From Arthrobacter sp. StoSoilB22 (lineage in GTDB: Bacteria; Actinomycetota; Actinomycetes; Actinomycetales; Micrococcaceae), in NCBI RefSeq assembly GCF_019977315.1, contig NZ_AP024652.1:1736001-1800000 (forward strand): a stretch of DNA of 64,000 bases, given 5' to 3'. The position numbers and the translations under genes were made by a program. The notes beneath the pieces were generated by a model. It had not been told where the DNA came from. It saw only the letters and a program-made list of their open reading frames with translations, and did no database searches. Shown here one piece after another: positions 1 through 7,932 of the stretch. Each line of letters starts with the position of its first letter. The stretch's first letter is position 1.

Positions 1-172
1 TTTTACGCCCCAATTACGCTTTTTCCGAGCTGGTACTTGTACTTGCTCGGTCATGGGTCAATCATGGCAGAGACCCCCAATAGGTACAGGGGAAATGTGC
101 CTATACTTTCAGCGGTGGCCATCAGCACAGGCCGCCGTCGAGGTTCGTAAATGTCCCGATGAAAGGCCACCA

Positions 173-559
173 GTGAGCAATATTCCGGAAGAACTTTCCT
201 ACACCGCAGAACACGAATGGGTGACCGCTCCAGATGCCGACGGCGTTGTGCGCATCGGCATCACCGATTTCGCGCAGGACGCATTGGGCGACGTCGTCTA
301 CGCCCAGATGCCCGAGCCTGGCACGAAAATCACCGGCAATGAGGTTGTTGGCGAGGTGGAGTCCACCAAAAGCGTCAGTGACATCTACGCTCCGGTGACC
401 GGCGAAGTCACCAATCGAAATGACGCCCTGGACACTGATCCGGCGTTGATTAACTCCGACCCGTACGGCGAGGGATGGCTCATTGAAGTAAAGCTCGCAG
501 AAGCTGATGCAGTGGATTCCCTGCTCAGTGCATCGGAGTACGAACAACAGGTAGGCTAA
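173..559 (+). CDS. gcvH: Glycine cleavage system H protein
   Basis: Lipoyl carrier of the glycine cleavage complex. It shuttles the aminomethyl group between the P, T and L proteins in the cytoplasm. The 128-residue product has the family length. The lipoylation motif ESTKSVSDIYAP places the modified lysine near residue 66. The GTG at 173 was chosen because it follows a GAAAGG ribosome site and gives the usual short N-terminus before the conserved YTAEHEW segment; an ATG at 53 would add an unrelated 40-residue extension. It is followed by garA, ftsR, a DUF151 nuclease and a merR gene, the order seen in mycobacteria (Rv1826-Rv1830). No P or T protein gene is in the window. Confidence 0.95.
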   Translation: MSNIPEELSYTAEHEWVTAPDADGVVRIGITDFAQDALGDVVYAQMPEPGTKITGNEVVGEVESTKSVSDIYAPVTGEVTNRNDALDTDPALINSDPYGEGWLIEVKLAEADAVDSLLSASEYEQQVG

Positions 560-565
560 AGTTAT

Positions 566-616
566 CTGGCCCGTCAGGCTGCTTTCCATAAACCGGAAAG
601 CGGGACGGCGGGCCAG
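566..616 (+). other. Nested inverted repeat between gcvH and garA
   Basis: An outer stem CTGGCCCG/CGGGCCAG (566-573 with 609-616) encloses an inner stem GCTTTCC/GGAAAGC (581-587 with 595-601). Both arms are perfect. No T-run follows, so it is not a standard intrinsic terminator. It could attenuate or stabilise a gcvH-garA transcript. Confidence 0.4.
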
Positions 617-695
617 CAACCGATTTGCCCGGCGGTACCGGGAGGCGGAAGTGCCGGCAGGGTTTGGAACTGCCGGCGGATGAGGAGGAAATTCC

Positions 696-1172
696 ATGGT
701 TGGCGGCGAACAGAATGAAGCCAATGTCGGGAACGGCGCGGAGGAACAGCCGTCGTCGGAGACCACCTCGATCAGCATTACGCCTACGTGGGACGAGCCG
801 AGCATTGCGCCCAAGTTGGCACCTGAAGAGCGTGCGTCCGTAGACGCGCTTCCGCCGAACTCAGCCCTGCTCATAGCGCACAGCGGCCCCAATGCCGGTG
901 CTCGTTTCCTGTTGGATGCGGACACCACCACGGCGGGACGCCATCCGGATGCTGACATCTTCCTGGACGACGTCACGGTATCGCGCAAGCACGTTCAGTT
1001 CATTAGGTCTGAGTCCGGTTTCGAGCTGGTGGATATGGGAAGCCTGAACGGTACATACGTCAATCACGACCGCGTGGACCGCGTGCAGCTGAAGACCGGC
1101 AGCGAGGTACAGATCGGCAAGTTCCGGTTGACCTACTACCTGAGCCCTGTTCGCGCAGCAGGCCAAGTCTGA
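696..1172 (+). CDS. garA: FHA-domain metabolic regulator, GarA/OdhI type
   Basis: Small phospho-switch protein. In mycobacteria and corynebacteria GarA/OdhI binds and controls 2-oxoglutarate dehydrogenase and glutamate enzymes, and is switched by Ser/Thr kinases that phosphorylate an N-terminal ETTS motif. Here SSETTS lies at residues 20-25, with threonines at 23 and 24. A single FHA domain follows, at about residues 50-150, with GRHPDADIFLDD, SRKHV and GSLNGTYVN visible. The 158-residue length fits the family. The ATG at 696 follows an AGGAGGA site. Residues after ETTS (ISITPTWDEP) differ from the VFRADF seen in the mycobacterial and corynebacterial proteins. The location between gcvH and the merR gene supports the assignment. 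The kinase at 15560-17620 is a possible partner, by inference only. Confidence 0.9.
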   Translation: MVGGEQNEANVGNGAEEQPSSETTSISITPTWDEPSIAPKLAPEERASVDALPPNSALLIAHSGPNAGARFLLDADTTTAGRHPDADIFLDDVTVSRKHVQFIRSESGFELVDMGSLNGTYVNHDRVDRVQLKTGSEVQIGKFRLTYYLSPVRAAGQV

Positions 1173-1186
1173 CGGGGTATCTGCCT

Positions 1187-1909
1187 GTGGCTATGGCCCA
1201 GCAGGACCGTCGCGGACCGCAGGTCCTGAATATCGGGGAAGTCCTTGCCCAGCTGAGTGAAGACTTTCCCGGTATGACGGCGTCCAAGATCCGGTTCCTT
1301 GAGGAAAAGGGACTCATCAATCCCAAGAGGACTCCTGCCGGCTACCGTCAGTATGCAGACAGCGATGTTGAGAGACTCCGCTTCGTCCTGGCCCTTCAGC
1401 GTGATCAGTATCTGCCGCTGAAGGTCATCAAGGACTATCTCGACGCAATCGATCGCGGCGAGAGGCCGGAGAATCTCCCTCCCGGTGTCACAGTGTCGCC
1501 CCGGGTGGTCTCTGCGGAAATGGCAGCGGAAGTGCAGGGGCGCGCCCGTGCCCTCACTGAAGAGCAGCTGCGTGCCGAGTCGGGTGCAAGCGTGCCGATG
1601 CTCGAATCATTGCTGAGCTTCGGGTTGATCAGTCACGTGGGTGGCAAGTTTGACGAACACGCCCTCCAGGTGGCGCGAGCCTGTGTGCAATTGGAAGGCC
1701 ACGGACTGGAGCCCCGGCACCTCAGGCCCTTCCAAGCTGCCGCTGAGCGGGAGTTCGGCCTGGTGGAGAGGGCTGTTGCCCCCTTGACCTCTCGACGGGA
1801 TGCTGCGTCCCAGGCCCGGGCAGCTGAGGCTGCCCGGGAGATCAGTGATCTTTGCCTGACCCTGCACAGGGCCTTGGTGCACGACCGTATCTCACGGATG
1901 GACAGCTGA
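1187..1909 (+). CDS. ftsR: MerR-family regulator of cell division, FtsR type
   Basis: Transcription factor homologous to Rv1828 and to corynebacterial FtsR, which activates ftsZ. A winged helix-turn-helix occupies about residues 12-90 (ASKIRFLEEKGLI followed by GYRQY), the classic MerR layout. The C-terminal half is a helical domain without a cysteine metal-sensing motif. The start is GTG 1187, or ATG 1193 two codons later; the sequence does not clearly separate them. Its TGA overlaps the ATG of the next gene (TGATG), implying translational coupling. A dyad upstream of ftsZ (38785-38807) and another upstream of the next merR gene (2416-2438) are candidate targets. The family is certain; the target assignment is inferred from corynebacterial work. 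Confidence 0.88.
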   Translation: MAMAQQDRRGPQVLNIGEVLAQLSEDFPGMTASKIRFLEEKGLINPKRTPAGYRQYADSDVERLRFVLALQRDQYLPLKVIKDYLDAIDRGERPENLPPGVTVSPRVVSAEMAAEVQGRARALTEEQLRAESGASVPMLESLLSFGLISHVGGKFDEHALQVARACVQLEGHGLEPRHLRPFQAAAEREFGLVERAVAPLTSRRDAASQARAAEAAREISDLCLTLHRALVHDRISRMDS

Positions 1910-2412
1910 TGATCGAAGTCGAAATCGTCGGGGTCCGGATCGAGCTGCCTTCCAATCAGCCGTTGGTGCTGCTTCGGGAGATCAACGGAGAACGCCACGT
2001 TCCCATCTGGATTGGAACTCCTGAAGCCAGCGCCATCGCCCTGGCGCAGCAGGGCGTTGTCCCGCCCCGGCCCATGACCCACGATCTCCTGGTGGACGTT
2101 GTGGAGTCCTTGGGGCACTCCATCATCAGCGTGAACATTGTGGCCGTGGAGGACAACATCTTCTATGGGCAACTGCAGTTCGACGACGGCACGGTGGTCA
2201 GTTCGCGCGCTTCTGACGCGTTGGCCTTGGCGCTGCGTGCCAAGTGCCGCATCTGGTGCGCAGATGCTGTGATGGAGGAAGCCGGCGTTCGTATCACTGA
2301 ACACGATGAAGGCGAGGATTCGGAGCCGGATCCCGCGGTGGACGAAGAGCGCGAAATGCGCCGGTTCCGGGAGTTCCTGGACGACGTTGAACCGGAAGAT
2401 TTCGAAGGCTGA
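1909..2412 (+). CDS. Bifunctional nuclease family protein (DUF151)
   Basis: Cytoplasmic protein of 167 residues in the DUF151 bifunctional nuclease family, homologous to Rv1829. Members have been reported with DNase and RNase activity, but the role in actinobacteria is unsettled. The family core is visible from the N-terminus (MIEVEIVGVRIEL, PIWIGTPEASAIALA) through RASDALALALR. The C-terminal tail is acidic (EDSEPDPAVDEE). The start at ATG 1909 overlaps the ftsR stop by one base and keeps the family N-terminus; an upstream in-frame start would run into ftsR. It is co-transcribed with ftsR by position. Confidence 0.88.
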   Translation: MIEVEIVGVRIELPSNQPLVLLREINGERHVPIWIGTPEASAIALAQQGVVPPRPMTHDLLVDVVESLGHSIISVNIVAVEDNIFYGQLQFDDGTVVSSRASDALALALRAKCRIWCADAVMEEAGVRITEHDEGEDSEPDPAVDEEREMRRFREFLDDVEPEDFEG

Positions 2413-2415
2413 TCC

Positions 2416-2438
2416 ACCCTAAGCCTAAAGTTGAGGGT
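2416..2438. promoter_or_regulatory. 23-bp dyad, candidate MerR/FtsR operator
   Basis: On the minus strand this reads ACCCTCAAC-N5-GCTTAGGGT, an imperfect inverted repeat of 9+5+9 bases. It matches the dyad before ftsZ (38785-38807) at 18 of 23 positions with the same spacing. It lies just after the DUF151 stop and about 210 bp before the second merR gene. MerR-type regulators bind dyads of this size. The regulator is inferred. Confidence 0.5.
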
Positions 2439-2646
2439 GAAACTTTCGACACGACCGGATTTTGAGGCGAAGGTCTTTGACCTCGGCGCTCCACAGGCCT
2501 AACGTCGAAGTTATCAAGTTCCCGTTGCATACACTGCCTGCGCAAGTCACACTGGAAGGTGCGGACTTGCGGGAATTACACTGCTGCATTTCGCCGTTGT
2601 AACAGGTATGCACCGTCCCCAAGGGAACTGAGAACAAGGAGGTCAC

Positions 2647-3240
2647 GTGAGTCCGAAAGGCGAAGCAGGCGAGCTGAAGCAGTCCTCTGCCGGCATTGCT
2701 GCGCCCGCATCCGGCGCCCAGGGTCTGCTCTTCACCGAGGACCTTCCTGTGCTGGACGAGGACGCGGGCTATCGCGGTCCCACTGCCTGCAAAGCGGCAG
2801 GCATCACCTACCGTCAATTGGACTACTGGGCGCGTACGGGCTTGGTTGAGCCCGCTGTCCGCGGTGCTGCCGGCTCCGGTTCGCAGCGGCTCTACGGCTT
2901 CCGCGACATCCTGGTGCTCAAGGTGGTCAAGCGCCTCCTTGATACCGGCGTGTCACTCCAACAGATCCGCACCGCGGTCGAACACCTCCGCGAGCGGGGC
3001 GTTGAGGACCTCGCGCAAATAACGCTGATGAGCGACGGTGCCAGCGTGTACGAATGTACATCTGCTGATGAGGTCATCGACCTCGTCCAGGGCGGACAAG
3101 GCGTCTTCGGCATAGCGGTGGGACGTGTATGGCGGGAAGTAGAAGGAAGCCTGGCCGCGTTGCCCAGTGAGCACGCTGGTGAGCAGTCCTTTCCCGACGA
3201 CGAACTGGGCAAGCGTCGCGTCGCGCGGCGCATCAGCTAA
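2647..3240 (+). CDS. MerR-family transcriptional regulator (Rv1830-like)
   Basis: Second MerR-type regulator of the block, 197 residues. The DNA-binding domain spans roughly residues 43-120 (ITYRQLDYWARTGLVEP, then RLYGFRDILVLKVVKRLLDTGVSLQQIR). The C-terminal part carries no recognisable effector domain. GTG 2647 is preceded by a strong AAGGAGGT site. The 234-bp gap upstream contains the 23-bp dyad at 2416-2438, so autoregulation or control by FtsR is plausible. A strong terminator follows. The orthologous position in mycobacteria is Rv1830. Confidence 0.87.
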   Translation: MSPKGEAGELKQSSAGIAAPASGAQGLLFTEDLPVLDEDAGYRGPTACKAAGITYRQLDYWARTGLVEPAVRGAAGSGSQRLYGFRDILVLKVVKRLLDTGVSLQQIRTAVEHLRERGVEDLAQITLMSDGASVYECTSADEVIDLVQGGQGVFGIAVGRVWREVEGSLAALPSEHAGEQSFPDDELGKRRVARRIS

Positions 3241-3271
3241 CAGCTTGCCCGGGAATCAGAATTAGCGATCG

Positions 3272-3303
3272 AAGGCCTCGTCCCTGCAGGGACGAGGCCT
3301 TTT
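3272..3303 (+). terminator. Intrinsic terminator after the merR gene
   Basis: Perfect GGCCTCGTCCCTG palindrome ending in TTTT, flanked by AA on the other side. It sits between the convergent merR (+) and parA (-) genes and may work in both directions. Confidence 0.85.
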
Positions 3304-3358
3304 CGATGCTTAAACGTGCTTGGTGGCGGCGCCTCATGGTGGCGGCAAACGCTGCCGG

Positions 3359-4180
3359 CTAGCGCTGGCGACGGTCCCGCACTGCGGATTGATCGGCCAG
3401 GAGGTTTTCGAGCAAGCCATCGAAGAGCTTGGCTGCGTTCTTTGCCGAGTCCCCGGGCCAGTGATGAACGGAGTGCGCTGCACCCTGGATCTGCTGCCAG
3501 TTGGCTTGTTCCGGAATGTGGGGTGTCAGCAGCAGTTCGCCGAACATGGATTCCATTTCAGCCAAGCGGAAGGTGTGCTCCACGGAGCCGGTCCGAACCC
3601 GGTTCGCCACAATCCCTGCCGGGGCCAGGTTGGGAGCGAACTCCTGCCGGAAGAGCTGAATGGCGCGCATGGTACGCTCCGTGCCGGCAACTGAAAAAAG
3701 CCCAGGCTCGGCCACGAGGACTACCCGGTCGCTGGCGCTCCACGCCATGCGGGTCAGTCCGTTAAGGGAGGGCGGGCAGTCAATCAGGACGAGCTCGTAG
3801 TTGCTGGCACCTGCCAGCACCGCGGAAAGCCTGCGGAGATCGCGCCTGCCCAAATCCGGGCGGTCGTAGATACCTGTGAAGGCCGAACCGACTGCGACGT
3901 CCAAGGTGCCGTTGCTTGAGCCGTTGGAAACCCAGCTGCTACCGGCCACATTGCCCGGCAAGTTGGCTTTCCGGGGGCTTTTCAGCATCCGGCCAATGTC
4001 CAATTGTCCGCCTGGCTGAACGCCAAGTGCGGTGGTGGCATCGGCGTGCGGATCGAGATCCACCACCAATGTGGATATTCCTGCTGCGAGGGCCGCGGAC
4101 GCCAGACCGGTGGTTACGGACGTCTTTCCCACTCCACCCTTGAGGCTGCTGATGCTGACTACTTGCACTTGAAAACCCAA
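3359..4180 (-). CDS. ParA-family ATPase, orphan
   Basis: ParA/MinD-superfamily ATPase of 273 residues. The deviant Walker A motif KGGVGKT lies at residues 14-20 with the signature lysine 14. VVDLDPHADATTALG is the Walker A' region, and LVLIDCPPSLN is Walker B. Such proteins position DNA, plasmids or protein clusters. No parB or parS site is adjacent, so it is an orphan paralogue rather than the chromosomal parAB pair. The annotated start is a TTG (4180); a GTG four codons later would also retain the motif. It is divergent from pyc across a 291-bp gap and convergent with the upstream merR gene. The cargo is unknown. Confidence 0.85.
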   Translation of the reverse strand: MGFQVQVVSISSLKGGVGKTSVTTGLASAALAAGISTLVVDLDPHADATTALGVQPGGQLDIGRMLKSPRKANLPGNVAGSSWVSNGSSNGTLDVAVGSAFTGIYDRPDLGRRDLRRLSAVLAGASNYELVLIDCPPSLNGLTRMAWSASDRVVLVAEPGLFSVAGTERTMRAIQLFRQEFAPNLAPAGIVANRVRTGSVEHTFRLAEMESMFGELLLTPHIPEQANWQQIQGAAHSVHHWPGDSAKNAAKLFDGLLENLLADQSAVRDRRQR

Positions 4181-4379
4181 AACCTAACGCCGGTTGCCGT
4201 ATCGCGCTGATTCGCTCCGGAAGCGCCGGAGCCGGGGCTTGCCGAAGCCCCCTCAACATCATATGGTGCATCGCGTCTGATTCCCGCTTTCTACGCGCCC
4301 GACCGCCCAGGGATCAGGTTCGCCACTAGCACGCCGTCGGATCGCGCGCACGCATATACAGCCCACATGACGAATCCTT

Positions 4380-4405
4380 TGTGATGGTTGCCACAAAGAT
4401 TTGTG
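4380..4405. promoter_or_regulatory. CRP/GlxR-like palindrome upstream of pyc
   Basis: TGTGA-TGGTTG-CCACA (4380-4395) fits the 16-bp TGTGA-N6-TCACA consensus with one mismatch. It overlaps a second perfect palindrome, CACAAA-GA-TTTGTG (4392-4405). The pair lies about 70-90 bp before the pyc start, in the parA-pyc divergent region. The remaining 4181-4379 stretch shows no gene. Confidence 0.4.
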
Positions 4406-4471
4406 TTTGATGCTGGCGGCACTACACACTGTGACCACCGACCGATCCACCCGCAATGATGCAGGAGAAGT

Positions 4472-7400
4472 ATGTTTTCGAAAATTCTGGTGGCCAATCG
4501 CGGCGAAATCGCGATCAGGGCGTTTCGCGCTGGTTATGAACTGGGCGCCAAGACCGTAGCAGTCTTTCCGCATGAGGACCGTAACTCGATCCACCGGCAG
4601 AAGGCCGACGAAGCTTACCTGATCGGCGAGGTGGGTCATCCCGTCCGCGCCTACCTGGACGTAGAGGAGGTTGTCCGCGTCGCCAAAGAAGCCGGCGCTG
4701 ACGCCATTTACCCCGGCTACGGCTTCCTCTCCGAGAACCCGGACCTCGCCCGTGCTGCCAAGGCGGCAGGAATTACTTTTGTGGGTCCGCCGGCGGAGGT
4801 ACTGGAGCTGGCCGGTAACAAGGTTGCCGCTTTGGAGGCCGCCCGCAAGGCCGGCGTCCCTGTCCTAAAGTCGAGCAAGCCCTCCAAGGACCTGGACGAG
4901 CTCATCGCCGCAGCCGACGAGATCGGCTTCCCGATCTTCGCCAAGGCCGTCGCCGGCGGTGGCGGCCGCGGAATGCGGCGCGTGGAGACGCGCGAGGCTC
5001 TCCCCGAAGCTTTGCAGTCCGCCATGCGCGAAGCTGATGCGGCTTTTGGTGATCCCACCATGTTCCTTGAGCAGGCAGTCCTGCGTCCCCGCCACATTGA
5101 AGTGCAGATCCTGGCGGATGCTGAAGGCAACGTCATGCATCTCTTCGAGCGTGACTGTTCGCTACAGCGCCGCCACCAGAAAGTGGTGGAAATCGCGCCT
5201 GCACCCAACCTGGATGAGAACATCCGCCAGGCTCTGTACCGGGATGCTGTGGCCTTCGCCAAGGCCCTGAACTATGTCAACGCCGGAACCGTCGAGTTCC
5301 TCGTGGACACCGAAGGGGAGCGGGCCGGACAGCACGTCTTCATTGAAATGAACCCCCGCATCCAGGTTGAGCACACCGTCACTGAGGAAATCACCGATGT
5401 GGACCTCGTCCAGGCACAGATGCGCATCGCTTCAGGGGAAACCCTCGCGGACCTGGGGCTGAGCCAGGACTCGGTGTTCATCAAGGGTGCTGCGCTGCAG
5501 TGCCGTATCACCACCGAGGATCCCTCCAACGGCTTCCGCCCTGACGTTGGAAAGATCACCGGCTACCGTTCTGCCGGTGGCGCCGGGGTCAGGCTCGACG
5601 GCGGTACGGTCTACTCGGGTGCCGAGATCAGCCCGCACTTCGACTCCATGCTGGTGAAGCTGACCTGCCGTGGCCGTGACTATCCTGCAGCCGTAGCCCG
5701 CGCACGTCGTGGTTTGGCTGAGTTCCGTATCCGTGGTGTGTCCACCAACATCCCGTTCCTGCAGGCGGTTCTTGCGGACCCGGACTTCAACGCCGGAAAC
5801 GTGGCCACAGACTTCATCGACAAGCGCCCTGAGCTGCTCAAGTCACACATCTCTGCGGACCGCGGAACCAAGCTGCTGACGTGGCTTGCCGAGGTTACCG
5901 TGAACAAGCCAAACGGTGAACTCACGGTTCATTCGGACCCTGCCACCAAGCTGCCCGCGATCGATGGCCCGGTTCCCACCTCGGGTTCGCGCCAGAAGCT
6001 GATCGAACTGGGACCGGAGGGCTTCGCCAAGGCGCTGCGGGAGCAGCAGGCACTGGCCGTCACGGACACCACGTTCCGCGACGCCCACCAGTCACTGCTG
6101 GCAACACGTGTCCGTACCCGCGATCTCGTGGCAGCAGGCCCGGCAGTGACGGCGCTGATGCCTGAGCTGCTTTCCGTGGAGGCATGGGGCGGGGCAACTT
6201 ACGACGTCGCGCTCCGCTTCCTTGGTGAGGACCCGTGGGACCGTTTGGCTGCTTTGCGCAAGGCGTTGCCGAACACCTGTATCCAGATGCTGCTCCGCGG
6301 CCGCAACACTGTGGGCTACACCCCGTACCCGGAAGAAGTGACGGAGGCTTTCGTCAACGAGGCCGCCGCTACGGGCATCGACATCTTCCGCATCTTTGAC
6401 GCCCTCAACGACGTCAACCAGATGGCCCCCGCCATCCGGGCTGTGCGTGCCACCGGGACGGCCGTTGCCGAAGTTGCCCTGTGCTACACCGGCAACCTTC
6501 TGGACCCTAACGAGGACCTGTACACCCTCGACTACTACCTGGACCTGGCCCAGAAGATCGTCGACGCCGGTGCTCACATCCTGGCCATCAAGGACATGGC
6601 GGGCCTCCTGCGTCCGGCCGCTGCCGCGAAGTTGGTGTCGGCGCTCCGTGAGCGCTTCGACCTCCCCGTGCACCTGCACACGCACGACACCGCAGGTGGG
6701 CAGCTGGCCACCTTGCTGGCAGCTGTTGACGCCGGTGTGGACGCCGTTGACGTGGCCGCGGCTTCCCTGGCCGGCACCACCAGCCAGCCCGCGGCGTCTG
6801 CCTTGGTTGCTGCCTTGGCCAATACGCCCCGCGATACCGGGCTGAGCCTGGCCAACGTTGGCGCGCTCGAGCCCTACTGGGAAGCTGTGCGCCGCGTCTA
6901 CGCCCCCTTCGAATCCGGTCTTCCGGGTCCCACAGGACGCGTTTACCAGCACGAAATCCCCGGCGGCCAGCTCTCCAACCTTCGCCAACAGGCTATCGCC
7001 CTGGGTCTCGGTGAGCAGTTTGAGGCCATCGAGGACATGTACACGGCGGCTGACCGCATCCTTGGCCGCTTGGTGAAGGTCACGCCGTCCTCCAAGGTGG
7101 TGGGCGATCTCGCGTTGCACCTCGTCGGACTCAACGCCGATCCCGCGGATTTCAACGAGAACCCGCAGAACTACGACATCCCGGATTCTGTCATTGGGTT
7201 CCTCTCCGGCGAACTCGGTGATCCTCCCGGCGGCTGGCCCGAGCCGTTCCGCACCAAGGCCCTTCAAGGCCGCAGCGTCAAGGTGCGCGACGTCGAGATC
7301 AGTGCCGAGGACAGTGCAGCGCTGAAGGGCGACTCCAAGACACGACAGCACACGCTGAACCGTTTGCTCTTCGCTGGACCCACCAAGGACTACCTCAAGA

Positions 7401-7867
7401 GCGTGGACACCTACGGGAACATCTCCGTGCTGGATACCCGTGACTACCTGTACGGTCTCCAGCAGGGCGTAGAGCACGTCATCGAGTTGGAGAAGGGCGT
7501 TCGCCTCATTGCCCAGCTTGAGGCTGTCTCGGAAGCTGACGAGAAGGGCATGCGCACCGTGATGTGCACGCTCAACGGGCAGTCCCGTCCGGTGGTTGTG
7601 CGTGACCGTTCAGTGGTCAGCAATGTCAAGGCAGCTGAGAAGGCGGATCCGGCACAGCCTGGTCAGGTTGCCGCCCCGTTTGCCGGCGCAGTTACCGTCA
7701 CCGTCAAGGTGGGCGATGCCGTCAACGTCGGCGATACCGTTGCCACCATTGAAGCCATGAAGATGGAAGCTTCCATCACGGCGCCGGTTGCCGGCACGGT
7801 CTCGCGCCTTGCCATCTCCTCGGTAGAGCAGGTCCAGGGTGGGGACTTGCTGCTGGTGATCGGCTAG
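4472..7867 (+). CDS. pyc: Pyruvate carboxylase
   Basis: Biotin-dependent anaplerotic enzyme making oxaloacetate from pyruvate, bicarbonate and ATP. At 1131 residues it is the usual single-chain form. The biotin carboxylase domain (about 1-460) begins KILVANRGEIAIRAFRA and contains a GGGGRGMR nucleotide loop and EMNPRIQVEHTVTE. The carboxyltransferase domain (about 530-830) has DTTFRDAHQSLLATR and LHTHDTAGGQLATLLAA. The tail is the biotinyl carrier, with AMKM placing biotin on Lys1097. ATG 4472 follows an AGGAGAAG ribosome site. It is monocistronic, closed by a strong palindromic terminator. A CRP/GlxR-like site upstream suggests carbon control. Confidence 0.97.
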   Translation: MFSKILVANRGEIAIRAFRAGYELGAKTVAVFPHEDRNSIHRQKADEAYLIGEVGHPVRAYLDVEEVVRVAKEAGADAIYPGYGFLSENPDLARAAKAAGITFVGPPAEVLELAGNKVAALEAARKAGVPVLKSSKPSKDLDELIAAADEIGFPIFAKAVAGGGGRGMRRVETREALPEALQSAMREADAAFGDPTMFLEQAVLRPRHIEVQILADAEGNVMHLFERDCSLQRRHQKVVEIAPAPNLDENIRQALYRDAVAFAKALNYVNAGTVEFLVDTEGERAGQHVFIEMNPRIQVEHTVTEEITDVDLVQAQMRIASGETLADLGLSQDSVFIKGAALQCRITTEDPSNGFRPDVGKITGYRSAGGAGVRLDGGTVYSGAEISPHFDSMLVKLTCRGRDYPAAVARARRGLAEFRIRGVSTNIPFLQAVLADPDFNAGNVATDFIDKRPELLKSHISADRGTKLLTWLAEVTVNKPNGELTVHSDPATKLPAIDGPVPTSGSRQKLIELGPEGFAKALREQQALAVTDTTFRDAHQSLLATRVRTRDLVAAGPAVTALMPELLSVEAWGGATYDVALRFLGEDPWDRLAALRKALPNTCIQMLLRGRNTVGYTPYPEEVTEAFVNEAAATGIDIFRIFDALNDVNQMAPAIRAVRATGTAVAEVALCYTGNLLDPNEDLYTLDYYLDLAQKIVDAGAHILAIKDMAGLLRPAAAAKLVSALRERFDLPVHLHTHDTAGGQLATLLAAVDAGVDAVDVAAASLAGTTSQPAASALVAALANTPRDTGLSLANVGALEPYWEAVRRVYAPFESGLPGPTGRVYQHEIPGGQLSNLRQQAIALGLGEQFEAIEDMYTAADRILGRLVKVTPSSKVVGDLALHLVGLNADPADFNENPQNYDIPDSVIGFLSGELGDPPGGWPEPFRTKALQGRSVKVRDVEISAEDSAALKGDSKTRQHTLNRLLFAGPTKDYLKSVDTYGNISVLDTRDYLYGLQQGVEHVIELEKGVRLIAQLEAVSEADEKGMRTVMCTLNGQSRPVVVRDRSVVSNVKAAEKADPAQPGQVAAPFAGAVTVTVKVGDAVNVGDTVATIEAMKMEASITAPVAGTVSRLAISSVEQVQGGDLLLVIG

Positions 7868-7878
7868 CAATCAGCACC

Positions 7879-7917
7879 AAAAAGTACCCCGTCCGGAATC
7901 CGGACGGGGTACTTTTT
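7879..7917. terminator. Bidirectional terminator between pyc and acyl-CoA ligase
   Basis: Long near-perfect palindrome AAAAAGTACCCCGTCCGG/CCGGACGGGGTACTTTTTT. It has an A-run on one side and a T-run on the other, so it serves the two convergent genes. Confidence 0.9.
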
Positions 7918-7932
7918 TGTGATTCGTTGTGG

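Noticed and set aside
25-50. CCGAGC/GCTCGG stem at the left edge
   Set aside because: Short arms with no T-run on either side; not enough to call a terminator.
6092-7477. 461-codon minus-strand frame opposite pyc
   Set aside because: Antisense to the carboxyltransferase part of pyc, of low complexity (Gly, Val, Gln, His), with no recognisable family.
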